From NCBI GenBank assembly GCA_024509875.1, contig JAMPIV010012262.1, forward strand, positions 124,001 to 188,000: 64,000 nt of DNA, in the 5' to 3' direction. The DNA is from Oreohelix idahoensis (taxonomy: Eukaryota > Mollusca > Gastropoda > Stylommatophora > Oreohelicidae). Under the pieces are notes generated by a model that did no database searches, was not told the DNA's origin, and saw only the letters and a list, made by a program, of their open reading frames with translations. Shown here one piece after another: positions 54,458-64,000 of this stretch (the first letter of the stretch is position 1; the number at the start of each line of letters is the position of its first letter). Both the position numbers and the translations under genes were made by a program.

Positions 54458-56422
54458 TGTAGCGAAAGGTTTTCCTAGTATGATAGTAGTGGTAGAGCAG
54501 AAGTAGAATCCCTCTCCAGAAAGTATGAAGTTCCAGTGCCCGAGAAGTACACTGGTATCACAAGTGAGTTACAGCTGTGAATACTCTGAGCTGGACAATA
54601 GATTTAGGCTTCAGAAGTATAAGATGCTACTTCGCTATCGTAACCCTATGTGATATTATAATTAAATTAGAAAAAGTAACTCAAAATTTAACAGTTAAAA
54701 ATTTAACAAGTCAAATGAGTACAATTATCCAATTTATTATGTACATCTATATATTCTTGTAATGATAAATGGGTGTTGGAAGATGGTAAAATGTATGATT
54801 ATATACAGTTACAAATTAAAATAACTAATAGAAAAAGTCTTGGATTTATCTTCCACTGAATTTATAAAACAAGTTTGTCACATTATCTCTTGCCATCTAG
54901 TTTTCATCAGTAGAAAGTCGTTTTAGAACTGCTCACAGGATTTGTTGGATGGAAATATATAAACTCAACTTTATCCACGTCTGCTCGAGGTTCCTCCGAC
55001 ACACCGGAGTACGGAAGACTTTCCTTCAACCCGCCCTATAACTACGGGGGACTAAGGTGTTGAAGTTTGGTTGACCTCTAGGCTTCAGTGAGCTGGATCA
55101 ACTTCTTCAAGTCTTTAGTTTCTCGATCAGGAATGATCATAAAACATTGATCATAAAAACCTGAACAAGAAGTAATAGGTGGCCCATTGTTCTAACATCT
55201 CACCACCCCTCTGCTGTTCACATGAATGCGACCATGTCTTCAGTGTTTGTATGTATATGGATGAATCATGGTAGTATATTACAGAGATAGCATGATAAGA
55301 TAATGTATGAGGTGCAGAATTAACAATATACATGAATAAATCACATGTTATGATACAGGGGACGATATAACCTTTGCCTTCCACTTATGATGTCAAGTCA
55401 CTTATGTACTTGCTGGTATGTCGTAAGCTTCCAGGCAAGAATTAGCCATAATATATTTGGCTAACCAATTAATGGTTATGCTTCCTGACAATGCCGGTGA
55501 AGGTTATCTCTGTTTAGCGTCATTCCCTTTTTTATTATATCTGCTACAATCAATCAGAAATAAAATCTGAAATAAAATGATATTAGTAATACATATATTT
55601 TTAATAAACTTACATACCCTCTTAGGATTAATAAGCTCACGGTGAGACTGTATTGGCTTAACTTAATCTGCCCTGCATGCAGCGTGAAAATAGAACTTTT
55701 CTTGCAGAGGCTGTCCTCTAGTTTCTCGCTCTGGCTTCTGTATTTGGTGTGTGACTTACAATGCGCCGCTCTGTCCGTAGATTTCAGACACTCGCGCGTA
55801 CGAGAAAGCAGCGCCCAAATTCCCCAAAAGATTTTAGTTTCATCTCCTGTTTTGAAGCTATTTTAAACAATCTGTGCTTTTCCTGTACTCGTTTTTCTCT
55901 TCTGTCACTCACACACTTATCTCCTTCCTTCCTTCCTATATATCATTTCCTTTTCCCCATATGGGGCTTTCATTACATATAAGTTTTATACAATTCCGTT
56001 GAGGCTTGTTAGTGTAATAAATTTTTAAAGATTATTAGCTAACTTTTAGCCGATGTGATGAAGGTGAAAAATATTAATTATCTTTAAAACTATTTATATT
56101 TGAATAATATCCTTTTGGATATAATTCCTAGCCTATCTCCTTTGTTGAGGTATATTTATTTAATATTATTCCAACCATGCGTTCTCCTGTAGTGAATAAT
56201 TTAATGTCCAGTAAATGCAAACTTTTAAAGTCGGCCATACATTCCTATATAGCTATTTCCTCATTCTTCAGTAATACTGTATGGCTTTTAACCGTAAGTC
56301 ACATTTCCGCTGTCTACCAACTTCAAAGAAAGACCGCAGCGCTGACCTTGCGCTGGTGTGTGTGGGTGTCGCATGGGCGTGTCGCGCTACAACCAAGCAA
56401 GTGTTTACCAAATCTCGCTACA
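54458..56422 (-). repeat. LTR (5' LTR of the gypsy element) and primer-binding site
   Basis: Full-length partner of the left LTR, TGTAGCGAAAGGTTTTCCTA to AAATCTCGCTACA. Immediately outside it, toward the element's interior, the minus strand reads TTGGGGGCTCTTTCGCGGGA (54457 leftward). This resembles the tRNA-Pro-type primer-binding site TGGGGGCTC...GGGAT apart from the central bases. Confidence 0.85.
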
Positions 56423-56427
56423 AGACG

Positions 56428-56760
56428 GATACATTGAATGCACTTGATGCAAATTTTAAAGTAATTTTTCTGCCTCCCAATGTAACAGCACTGATTCAAC
56501 CAATGAATCAGGGTGTTATAGCAAAGCTTAAAAAGATGTACAAGAAGGAAGTCCTGCGTCGTTTATTGTTGGCTGAAGATGAAGAAAGTGTGGTGGCGTT
56601 TTCCAAAAAGCTTAATCTCAAAGACTGCTGCTATATGTTAGCTGATGCTTGGACCACCCTGTCACAAGATAATATCAACAAGGCTTGGAATAGATTGCTT
56701 GGGAAAAAAGGAGGAAATGAAACTACTGCAGTGGACACAAATGATGATTGTATAAAATGA
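56428..56760 (+). pseudogene. Tigger transposase, last part of DDE domain
   Basis: The frame resumes after the LTR element with DTLNALDANFKVIFLPPNVT, ALIQPMNQGVIAKLKKMYK, LNLKDCCYMLADAWTTLSQD and KAWNRLLGKKGG, the conserved end of Tigger/jerky-like transposases. Codons upstream of 56428 in this frame belong to the LTR. A one-base frame difference separates it from the left half. Confidence 0.92.
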
Positions 56761-57224
56761 AGTTGCCTCATTTTTCAATGCCCGGATTTTCGGACTGTGA
56801 CAAAGATGATGCACACATGTGGCTAGAAGATGATAATGATTCTGGTTTTCAGTTTTTGAATGACGAAGAAATTTTGTCTTGTGCAAGAAGAAAACCAAAT
56901 CTTGAAAAAAAAATTAATTAATACAAGTAGTACATGCACTGCAGTGTAACGACATATTTTGGTGATACAGTAATTTAATACAGTGTGGGTATTATTATTA
57001 CAGTACAAGTAAATATGTTTTATAGTGTATTTTCCTTGTGATGGAATTATTTTTAGAAATATGTGTACATGTACTCGATACATTATGTAATCCAATTATC
57101 CGAACATTTGATTATCCGAACGATGCTCGGTCCCATGGGGTTCGGATAAATGGAGTTCTACTGTATTACTATTTTTAATTGTGTTTGACAGTTCTTTGAA
57201 CTGCGTTAGATCTTCTATAGTTCT

Positions 57225-57569
57225 CTACCCTGTTGGATATCTATCTTTATTTAAGGGGACGTCCCATACACTTGGTTGGTTTTTGACAAATGCTTTATGT
57301 GTTGGGTGGGTCACTTCTTGTGCTACTTTACTCCAATAATTTAATCTTAGTTCTTTCTGTCTTAGACCAAGGGGTGGTATGCCAAGAGCTACTTCTAGCG
57401 CTTCTACTGGTGTTGATATAAATGCACCTGTAATGGTTCTCATGGCTGCGTTTTGAATTCTGTCTAGTTTTGCTTTGTTAGAAGCTGCAGCTGAGTTATA
57501 GACTATGCTGGCATAATCCAGTTTCCCCCTGATGAAAGACTTGTAGAACATAAGCATTATTTTATTGTT

Positions 57570-57600
<31 letters not shown>

Positions 57601-58008
57601 CATCCATTACCTTTTACTATCCTTAGTCTATTTAGGGGTCTCCTACAGCTTTCTACTAAATTGTCTATATGTTTATTCCAATTTAGTTGTTTATCTAAAG
57701 TTATGCCCAGAAATCTTGTTGTTAAGGAAGTACATATTTTCTGTCCTTTAATGGTTATATTGATTTTGTTATTTTTTTTTTAAATTTCCTTTGCTGAATA
57801 TCATACCTACTGTTTTGTTGACATTAATTTGGAAGCCCCATCTTTTCATCCACTCTGAAACTTTGTCTATTTGTTTTTGAAGTTTTTGGTAAACATGGTC
57901 CAAGTTTTTTCCAGATCGCCAAATGGCACAGTCATCTGCAAATTGTAATACTGCATTCTTAATGTCATTAAATTCATCTGCTAAATCATTTACAGCTATA
58001 GTGAAAAT
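57225..58008 (-). pseudogene. Nested LINE: end of reverse transcriptase
   Basis: On the minus strand: IFTIAVNDLADEFND, LQFADDCAIWRSGK (catalytic box), WGFQINVNKTVGMIFS, FLGITLDKQLNWNKHIDNLV, then a 30-base C/G tract, MLMFYKSFIRGKLDYASIVY and RIQNAAMRTITGAFISTP. This is the thumb of an I/jockey-type polymerase. The TA used by the Tigger lies just downstream. Confidence 0.88.
57572..57601. repeat. 30-base poly-C tract
   Basis: Uninterrupted C run within the LINE thumb sequence. It does not belong to the element's coding sequence, so it arose after insertion. Its exact length is doubtful. Confidence 0.95.
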
Positions 58009-58024
58009 TGAACATTGAGATAAA

Positions 58025-58593
58025 CAGTTTCAAGTAGGAAGATATTGACGGTATAGCAACAACAACAGTGGTTCTCACCTTGTGAACCCAATAGCCACTA
58101 GAGACAGTTTATATAGAGAGCGAAAGAGAGTGAGGCAGAATGTTATATACTGAATTTCGTTGTACAAGTCGCCAGCTACATGAGGAAGGCTGGGCATGTT
58201 ATTGAAGTCTGTCAAGAGCCATCACATGGCATATTTTACATGTTTCTACGTAAATAAAGTTCTACCTGTTGAGTTATGAAGCCTGCTGTCGTCATAGTTC
58301 ATTTTGTCAACTGTTGTTCAGAATGAAGTCATCGTATGTGAAGATTACTTACCAACTAATATAAGCAGTCTACTGATTGGGCTGTGTTACAAAACCTAAC
58401 ATACGATCAACACAAAGTAGAAGTATAAAACAATAGACAAGTCAGTCAACGGCCACAGTGTGATGGCTAACTGGTAGTTTTATCAATCAACAGCTAAGGA
58501 TCCAAGAAGGAGAGTACGTTTATCTTTTTTTTTTTTTTTTTTTTTGCGTGTATTAATTTTTGTTGGTTTTTTTTTTTTATGTATCAAATTCAG
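58025..58593. other. Unassigned intron
   Basis: Only long T runs at 58524-58545 and 58567-58578 are notable. The second forms the pyrimidine tract of GPCPD1-like exon h. Confidence 0.4.
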
Positions 58594-58805
58594 GCTATGA
58601 ATTCTAAGTACCCCCTTTACCATGACTTCCGAGCAAAGTCATTCCAGGCAGCGATTCATTTTGCGGTGTCAGAGAAGCTCCTGGGCGTTGATCTTCTGGC
58701 GGAGGAGCTTATTAAGGACCTGGGAATCATTAAAAAGGCTCACAGTGCAGGCCTAGTTGTCTTTGCCTGGAGCGACAGTAGGAATGATACTAGATATATT
58801 TCTCG
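58594..58805 (+). CDS. GPCPD1-like: GPCPD1-like exon h
   Basis: Acceptor CAAATTCAG after a T-rich tract, donor TCTCG/GTAATA. It holds 70 codons plus two bases, which pair with the first base of exon i to give Arg. It encodes AMNSKYPLYHDFRAKSFQAA, IHFAVSEKLLGVDLLAEELI and IKKAHSAGLVVFAWSDSRND. The match with GPCPD1 KSEIYPELMDLRSRTTPIAMSF..LLGINVHTEDLL..AKAKGLVIFCWGDDTND has no gaps to ND. The open frame upstream of 58594 is intron. Confidence 0.93.
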
Positions 58806-59061
58806 GTAATAGTCTTTTCTTTTTCACGATCTTAGCATTAGCAGGAGAGTTTCTTCTGGAATCCCCAAGGTAAGAGAGATATAGGGAGACCAAAAATCAC
58901 ATGGAGAAAAGAACTGGAGAAATGAGATAATGAGGATATAGAAGGTCCTTATGTGGATGGCACAAGACAGAAGGGTGTGAATTAGTTGAAGACCTATGCT
59001 GCTAGGGAAGTAAGTGAATGTTACCATGGCAACATTGTGTGGACTTTTAAACTCTCTCTTT

Positions 59062-59275
59062 GAGGGAGAGGGTGGCTGAACGGTTAGGATACTGGTCTCT
59101 GAAGTCTGATGACACAAGTTCGAATTCCGGTAAGGTCTAGGATTTTTTTCCTAACGGGGGTAAAAATTAAAAAAATTAGCCTGCACATTGCGTGGTGACA
59201 GCAATAAGGCCTTTATACCTCAACTCTCAAAATCCCCCTGGCGCAGCTCAGCGCTGAGAATAATGCTGTAGATAT
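59062..59275 (+). mobile_element. tRNA-headed SINE (third type)
   Basis: GGTGGCTGAACGGTTAGGAT (A-box region) and AGTTCGAATTCCGG (B box) are spaced as in a tRNA-Leu/Ser-like head and are followed by a T-rich body with CCTGGCGCAGCTCAGCGCTG. A degraded RTE tail piece lies just upstream (58830-59010). Confidence 0.7.
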
Positions 59276-59289
59276 AGTTTTTTTGTTGT

Positions 59290-59844
59290 TGTTGCTTTTA
59301 AACCCACAATTATGAATAGCATTTCCTTCCAAGGTCGATGTTAGTTTTTTTTTAAAGAAAATTATGAATAGCATTTCCTTCCAAGGTCGTTGTTAGTTTT
59401 TTTAAAGAAAATTATGAATAGCATTTCCTTCCAAGGTCGATGTTAGTTTTTTTGGGGGGAAAATTATGCAAAAGCATTTCCTTCCAAGGTTGATGTTAGT
59501 TTTTTAAAGAAAATTATGAATAACATTTCCTTCCAAGGTCGATGTTAGTTTTTTTAAAGGAAATTATAAATAGCATTTCCTTACAAGGTTGATGTTAGTT
59601 TTTTTTTTTTGGAAAATTATGAATAGCATTTCCTTCTAAGGTTGATATTGGTTTTTTTTAGAAAATTATGAATACCATTTCCTTCCAAGGTTGATGTTAG
59701 TTTTTTTTTTGGAAAATTATGAATAGCATTTCCTTCCAAGGTTGATGTTAGTTTTTTTTTAAAGAAAATTATGAATAGCATTTCCTTCCAAGGTTTATTT
59801 TAGTTTTTTTAAGAAAATTATGAATAGCATTTCCTTCCAAGGTT
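59290..59844. repeat. About 51-bp minisatellite, left part
   Basis: About eleven units of AAAATTATGAATAGCATTTC plus CTTCCAAGGTCGATGTTAGT and a T/A run of variable length. The array is interrupted by an RTE fragment and resumes at 60370. Confidence 0.92.
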
Positions 59845-60360
59845 CAATCAATCAATACCCTTTAGCTCCCCGAGGAGCATAGGCCTTCAACAAACACATG
59901 CCAAGTCTTCCTGTCCTGTGCCATCCGCTCAAGTTCTTTCCATGTTTTCCTCATCATTTTCACCTCTGTATCCAGTTCTCTTCTCCATGTGTTTTTTGGT
60001 CTACCTCTGCCTCTCTTTCCCTGTGGATTCCAGAACAAGGACTGCCTTGTAATGCTATCAACAGGTTTCCTCAATATGTGTCCTATCCAACGCCAGCGTC
60101 TTCTTCTCAACTCTTGTTCCACTGGCACTTGTCTGGTTCTTGTCATCAATTCCACATTTGTGACTTTGTCATACCATTTCAGTCCTTCTATTCTACGCAA
60201 GCACCCGTTTATAAAAGTCTGTAGCTTTTTAGTTGTTGTTTTTGTTGCTCTCCATGTCTCAGAGCCATACAATAGGACTGACTTCACATTTGAGTTGAAG
60301 ATTCTTATTTTCATGTTGGACTTGATTTCTCTTGTTCTCCATATGTTTCCCAATGCATGA
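59845..60360 (-). pseudogene. RTE LINE (family A) 3' fragment inside the minisatellite
   Basis: A 163-codon minus-strand frame, MGNIWRTREIKSNMKIRIFN, then FINGCLRRIEGLKWYDKVTN, RRRRWRWIGHILRKPVDSIT and HVFVEGLCSSGS, is the C-terminal part of the family A polyprotein, still open. It ends with a TTGA-type tail (CAATCAATCAAT at 59845-59856). A possible 7-bp target duplication CAAGGTT lies at the edges. Confidence 0.92.
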
Positions 60361-60369
60361 ATGCTCTGT

Positions 60370-60600
60370 CAAGGTTGATGTTAATTTTTTAAAGAAAATT
60401 ATGAATAGCACTTCCTGTCAATGTTTGTGTTTTTAAGAAAATTATGAAAAGCGTTTCCTTCCAAGGTCGATGTAGGTTTTTTTAGGTAATTATGAAAGCA
60501 TTTCTTTCCAATGTCGATGTTGGTTTTTTTTTAAGAAAATTATGAATAGCATTTCCTTCCAAAGTCGATGTTGGTTTTTTTTTTAGGGAAATTAAGAAGC
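60370..60600. repeat. About 51-bp minisatellite, right part
   Basis: Four further units of the 59290-59844 array, more diverged. Confidence 0.88.
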
Positions 60601-61352
60601 GCATTCACAGCGAGTGGTTAAATGGACAGAGTAATAGAAATAAATGTCAAAAGTTAATTCAGGCACCCATACATCTTCAAAGAGACCAGGTGACAGCTGA
60701 TAAATAGCATATTCAAAATAACATTTTGTTGACACTGTCAAACATGGTTTCTGTGTACTTATACTTCCATACTAGTGCATGTGCAGTACATTGGACAAGT
60801 AGATGTAAGCGCCACAGCGTCATAACATTTTTTAACTTAGCATGGTCAGATGTGTCTCAGACTACTTCCAGTACCTTTTTTGTGAATAATTTCAAGAGCT
60901 ACAGATACCTCAGTGGGTTACTGAGATGAAGAAAAGGAAACATCTCTCATTATCGATGATAGCACAGAAAGTAGAGTTACTGCAGAAGCTTGATTTTTGT
61001 GTGTCTCTGCAGCATCTTACTGAAGAATATGATGGGGGACTACCAACAGAAAGACCAGATGATGGGATTTTACACTGAGTGATGACCATAAACCAATAAT
61101 AATAGGAAAACTAGGCCATTTATTTTTTTTGGTGGAGTTCTGTCACAGACCATGTTAGGGTCCTATGTGTAACATACTACAATTCAGAAATTATGAATTC
61201 TGAAACACATCAAGGGTTTTGGATAATAGATTCTGGACCCATATATGCTTTTGTTTATTTCATCTAAATTGTTTGTCTCATAATCTCCCTCTTTCTATTA
61301 ATTCCTTTGTACCATTTGTACATAAATGACTATGCAATGAACATCTCTCCAG
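60601..61352. other. Unassigned intron
   Basis: No feature I can support before the acceptor of exon i. Confidence 0.3.
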
Positions 61353-61494
61353 ATGCCAGGTAGATGCAGTTGTATCAGACCACATCCAGTTTAATCTTGA
61401 TCGAGGTCTAGACAGGGAAATATTCCATTTATCCAAGACAAAAGAAGATGTTGATTTTCACAAAGCCTACATCGTAGCAGGGATAAAGAGGTAA
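61353..61494 (+). CDS. GPCPD1-like: GPCPD1-like exon i (probable last coding exon)
   Basis: Acceptor ATCTCTCCAG. The first base completes the Arg codon from exon h. It encodes CQVDAVVSDHIQFNLDRG, then LDREIFHLSKTKEDVDFH and KAYIVAGIKR. QVDAVVSDHI corresponds to the GVNGLIYDRI strand that closes the GDPD barrel. The frame can stop at TAA (61492-61494) or splice at GTAAAA (61491), so it is uncertain whether one more exon follows. The loop before this strand is about four residues shorter than in vertebrates. Confidence 0.78.
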
Positions 61495-61534
61495 AATCCG
61501 TAAATAAGTACGTTTTATTTATCTGCTGATCTGA

Positions 61535-61690
61535 TTGACAAAATGGTTATAGCCCTTGCATCTTGTGACAAAGTTAATAGGTTCAGAACCTGGTAGCTTC
61601 AAGCTGCAGTCTGCTTAGCTATAAATGGATACGTGACTCTGCTCTTGAGTTTGTGAAGACAAAGGAACAAGGAAGGGAACTATAGCACGT
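61535..61690 (+). mobile_element. SINE family 2, copy 3
   Basis: Head with ATGGTTATAGCCCTTGCATC and GGTTCAGAACC, then GACTCTGCTCTTGAGTTTGT and GGAAGGGAACTATAG, shared with 40633-40865. It is more diverged than that copy. Confidence 0.6.
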
Positions 61691-62073
61691 TTCACTAGCT
61701 TTGACCAACTTCAAAATGCTATATCTCAGCGAATATATAACTCATATAAGTGAAATTTTGTGTGTGAATTTGAAGTGGTATAGACCTATGAATTAAATTT
61801 TTCATTAAAATGTGGCCATTGGTTTCAATTTTCGTTTCTTTGCGATATAATATCAAAATTCTACTTGCCAACACACATCACACACACACATATTGAAATG
61901 TCTACAGTAAATTATACGACCTCATTTGCACATGATTGGTTTATCAAACAATTGGCATGATTTTAGCATGAAATTGCACTTCTTGAACATAAAACAATTT
62001 ATATCCGGTGTTACGAAAACATTGTCAATCAGTGGCGTGTCTACAAAAAGTATTGTGTGGTTAAGTAGGAAAA

Positions 62074-62924
62074 ATGAGTCTGCGAGTACATTTTATGACA
62101 TTACAGCAAATCACAAATAGGATTTTTAAGTATTTCTGCAATGAAGCTACTCGAGGAAAACTATATCATTCTATTTCAAACCCACAAAAGAGGACTATTC
62201 ATGCCTTGGGGATAAGCAAACGATCATTGCACCACTGGATAGCGACATCTGAAATTTCTAATTCCAGTGTTTTACACACGAAAATTAGGCCAAGAGTGGT
62301 GGATAATTTTGACAGAGAATTGATCTGCAGAGAAATTTGCAATATGTTTCACAATAATGAGGCAGTGACTTTAAGGAAATTGAAAATTTGGTTAAGAAAG
62401 AATAATGACATTGATATTTCCAAATCTACGCTATGGGGGACTATTAGGAGTTTGGGATTCACTTTTAGAAAATATGTTGGTGGTAGAAACCTTATTTGTG
62501 AGAAGCCTCATATAGTTGCAATGAGAAGCAAATATTTACGCGAGGTCAGAGAAATAAGAAGAGATTGTTATGATTTTGTGTATTTAGATGAAACTTGGAT
62601 CATTGCGCACCACAGTAATGAACGAGAATGGCAATCATCTGATGGGACAACTAAGAGACTAGTACCAAGCAGCAAAGGACAGCGCCTAATAATTGCACAT
62701 GCAGGAAGCAGCCATCATGGGCTTCTAAATAATACTGAACTCATATTTGTTTCAAAATCCACAGATAATAGGGATTATCATACAGAGATGAATGGCAAGA
62801 TATTTCAAGATTGGATTGTGAATCATGTACTTCCTTCATTGGATAGACCGTCATGTTTGATAATGGACAATGCTTCATATCACAATGTTGTGGCACCAGA
62901 AGATAAAGTTCCTAATTCATCAAG
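62074..62924 (+). CDS. Tc1/mariner-IS630-type transposase, open but interrupted near its 3' end
   Basis: The frame from 62074 (MSLRVHFMTLQQ) is open for 283 codons up to the LINE insertion. An N-terminal DNA-binding half contains HALGISKRSLHHWIATSEIS and LRKLKIWLRKNNDIDISKS (helix-turn-helix pattern). The DDE core follows, with FVYLDETWIIAHH (first Asp), LIIAHAGSSHHGLLN, DYHTEMNGKIFQDWIVNHVL and CLIMDNASYHNV (second Asp). The third acidic residue would be beyond the insertion. Transposases of this type cut and paste the element at TA sites. The frame is undamaged apart from the LINE insertion, so the element was young when it was interrupted. Confidence 0.88.
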
Positions 62925-63979
62925 TAATAATAATAATAATAGCCCCTTCAGTCATAACTGACTATGGGAATGCGCCCCTGAGGTGGCAGCCCTCAGCTGC
63001 TTATTTTCCTGGTGCTCCTTTCGACATTTTCTCCTCACCTCTGCTTCTTGTGTGAGCCTCTCTTCGCCCAATCTGAGGTGGTGCCGTAAATAGCATCGCC
63101 ACTTAGTGCGATCGGCAGCTTCATCCTCCCATGTTGCTGGATCCATGTCCAGTGCCCTCATATCTCTCTTGCACACATCTTTGAACCTCAGCTGTGGTCG
63201 CCCAACTGTTCTCTTGCCATCTGCTAATTGTCCGTAGAAGATATCTTTTGGGATGCGACCATCTTCCATGCGGCGAACATGGCCAAGCCAGCGAAGTCTG
63301 CGCTGTCTAAGCAGCGTATACATACTTTGAAGGCCAGCATGTGACAACACCTCGACATTTGTCACTTTAATAACCGGTAACTGCTACTTCCCGTGTTTTG
63401 CCAACACCTATAGGGTGAAGCTGGAGTGTCCTCTCCAGGGCGCGAGCTTGGGCACAGTTATATGGAGATCAAGCTGTTGCCCATGCAGCATGTTCCCCCT
63501 CTCCACACAGCCGGTAGATCCAAAGGAACGGCAGTAGCCGATACAGTTTGGTACCAGCCATGTCGCAGGAGTTGCCAGAATAATGTCGAATCGACATTAG
63601 ACTGCCTTAGGGACTCCGACTCCGGATTTATCCTCAGGGTTTACTCCCGAAGCCAATTCCACAAATGGATATTCCCGCAAGGCAGCGGTGGTTTGAATTC
63701 AGAGTTCCTTCTCTTAGATAAGCTACCAACCAAGGATCACGAGCCCTATCTGCCCGAAGCTGCTGGTTTTAAGGCGCCAGTCGCTCGCCTTTGCCCCTTC
63801 TCCCATCAGTGGAAACAGTTCCGCCAGGCTCAAATTGAGCCACACGTGAAGGCCGGGAGCTGGACTTGGTTGTCAGAGGCTGTTTGAGGCGCGTGCCATA
63901 GAAGTATTTTATCTGCAGTGAGAGCTTATCCTCACTACAACTCCCGGCAATAACAACCTTTTGGAACTAATTCATCAAG
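62912..63979 (-). mobile_element. LINE (family E) deletion derivative with 13-bp target duplication
   Basis: The insert 62925-63966 is flanked by CTAATTCATCAAG (62912-62924, 63967-63979) and lies on the minus strand with a (TTA)n tail at 62925-62941. It joins about 590 bases of non-coding, GC-richer 5' leader (63966-63375) directly to the last 137 codons of the polyprotein (TNVEVLSHAGLQSMYTLLRQ, RRLRWLGHVRRMEDGRIPKD, VGRPQLRFKDVCKRDMRALD). Endonuclease and polymerase are absent. It interrupts the mariner transposase. Confidence 0.9.
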
Positions 63980-64000
63980 CACTAAAGATGTAATAAAGAT

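Larger units (their letters stand above)
48178..56427 (-). mobile_element. Ty3/gypsy LTR retrotransposon with Gmr1-like order, inner core of the nest
   Basis: The element (48184-56422, minus strand) begins and ends with TGTAGCG/CGCTACA and has AGACG duplicated on both sides (48178-48182, with one extra T; 56423-56427). Its parts are two LTRs (48184-49832 and 54458-56422), a primer-binding site next to the right LTR, gag, a protease-like block, integrase, reverse transcriptase, RNase H and a polypurine tract beside the left LTR. Integrase lies upstream of reverse transcriptase, unlike most Ty3/gypsy elements. All frames are riddled with small indels, so it is inactive, at least as assembled. 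Confidence 0.85.
46968..57165 (+). mobile_element. Tigger/pogo-type DNA transposon, middle shell of the nest
   Basis: The ends at 46970 and 57163 are exact inverted copies for at least 27 bp (CAGTAGAACTCCATTTATCC then GAACCCC), flanked by the TA target duplication (46968-46969, 57164-57165). Subterminal copies of ATTATCCGAAC repeat at both ends. It encodes a CENP-B/jerky-like transposase in two halves (47332-48182 and 56428-56760) because an LTR element is inserted. Without that insert it is about 1.95 kb. Confidence 0.95.
46522..58024 (-). mobile_element. 5'-truncated I/jockey-type LINE, outer shell of a nested insertion
   Basis: The 16-bp direct repeat TGAACATTGAGATAAA lies at 46522-46537 and 58009-58024. 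Between the two, on the minus strand, are the end of a LINE reverse transcriptase (58008-57225) and its RNase H domain (46967-46538), about 1.27 kb in all, separated by a Tigger transposon. The 5' truncation point at 58008 falls in the middle of the polymerase, as is common for LINE insertions. The whole lies in the intron between GPCPD1-like exons g and h. Confidence 0.9.
61690..64000 (+). mobile_element. Tc1/mariner-IS630-type transposon, right end outside the window
   Basis: The left end is near 61690 (CACGTTTCACTAGCTTTGAC after TA), but I could not confirm it without the right end. The element carries the transposase at 62074 and a LINE-derived insert at 62925-63966. The transposase resumes at 63980. 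Confidence 0.65.

Noticed and set aside
61690..61730. Exact left terminal repeat of the mariner element
   Set aside because: Without the right end inside the window, the inverted repeat cannot be verified, so only an approximate border is given.

Overview
This window is animal nuclear DNA. It is AT-rich and intron-rich, packed with transposable elements, and has no bacterial or viral gene layout. The retrotransposons (RTE-type and RNase H-bearing I/jockey-type LINEs), the tRNA-headed SINEs and the minisatellites resemble what I know of mollusc genomes, especially gastropods. That assignment is an inference from family resemblance and is not proven here.

The one host gene I recognise lies on the + strand and runs through most of the window. 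Nine exons (11684-11780, 16033-16128, 16363-16442, 27614-27722, 29179-29334, 38910-39002, 41564-41764, 58594-58805 and 61353 to about 61494) join with consistent phases and GT/AG splice sites. They encode a colinear homologue of GPCPD1, the glycerophosphocholine phosphodiesterase with a GDPD domain (also called GDE5). The 5' exons, including any starch-binding CBM20 domain, lie left of the window. All nine exons are open, yet most key active-site residues are replaced: the HRG motif, the Asp of E-x-D, and the Glu and Lys of E-x-K. Only the second histidine motif (VVYHD), the EN of the ENT motif and the Glu of E-x-D remain. The gene therefore looks like an intact pseudoenzyme paralogue. It is the most interesting item here.

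Layout: 1-3.1 kb holds RTE LINE debris. 3.3-4.4 kb is a minisatellite that grew out of an RTE reverse-transcriptase active-site segment. 4.45-9.0 kb is a degenerate hAT transposon joined to a piggyBac remnant. 9.46-10.3 kb is a 27-bp minisatellite. 12.7-15.7 kb is a 34-bp minisatellite split by a probable solo LTR. 17.2-22.8 kb is a full-length I/jockey-type LINE (minus strand, 11-bp target duplication). 23-27 kb holds minisatellites, a MITE, a SINE and RTE pieces. 30.4-38.2 kb is a second I/jockey-type LINE (plus strand) carrying three later insertions, one of them an intact 1,023-codon RTE element at 33.3-36.5 kb. 39-46 kb holds SINEs and LINE fragments.

The 46.5-58.0 kb block is a nest inside the GPCPD1-like intron. 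A truncated LINE (16-bp target duplication) contains a Tigger/pogo transposon (TA duplication), which contains an 8.2-kb Ty3/gypsy element with two long LTRs. In that element integrase lies upstream of reverse transcriptase, the order known from the Gmr1 lineage. 59.3-60.6 kb is a minisatellite with an RTE insert. 61.7-64 kb is a Tc1/mariner-IS630-type transposon with an open transposase frame, split by a LINE deletion derivative.

Most intergenic sequence is intron. Transposon coding regions are fragmented unless stated otherwise. Comparisons with known families are from memory, with no database search.
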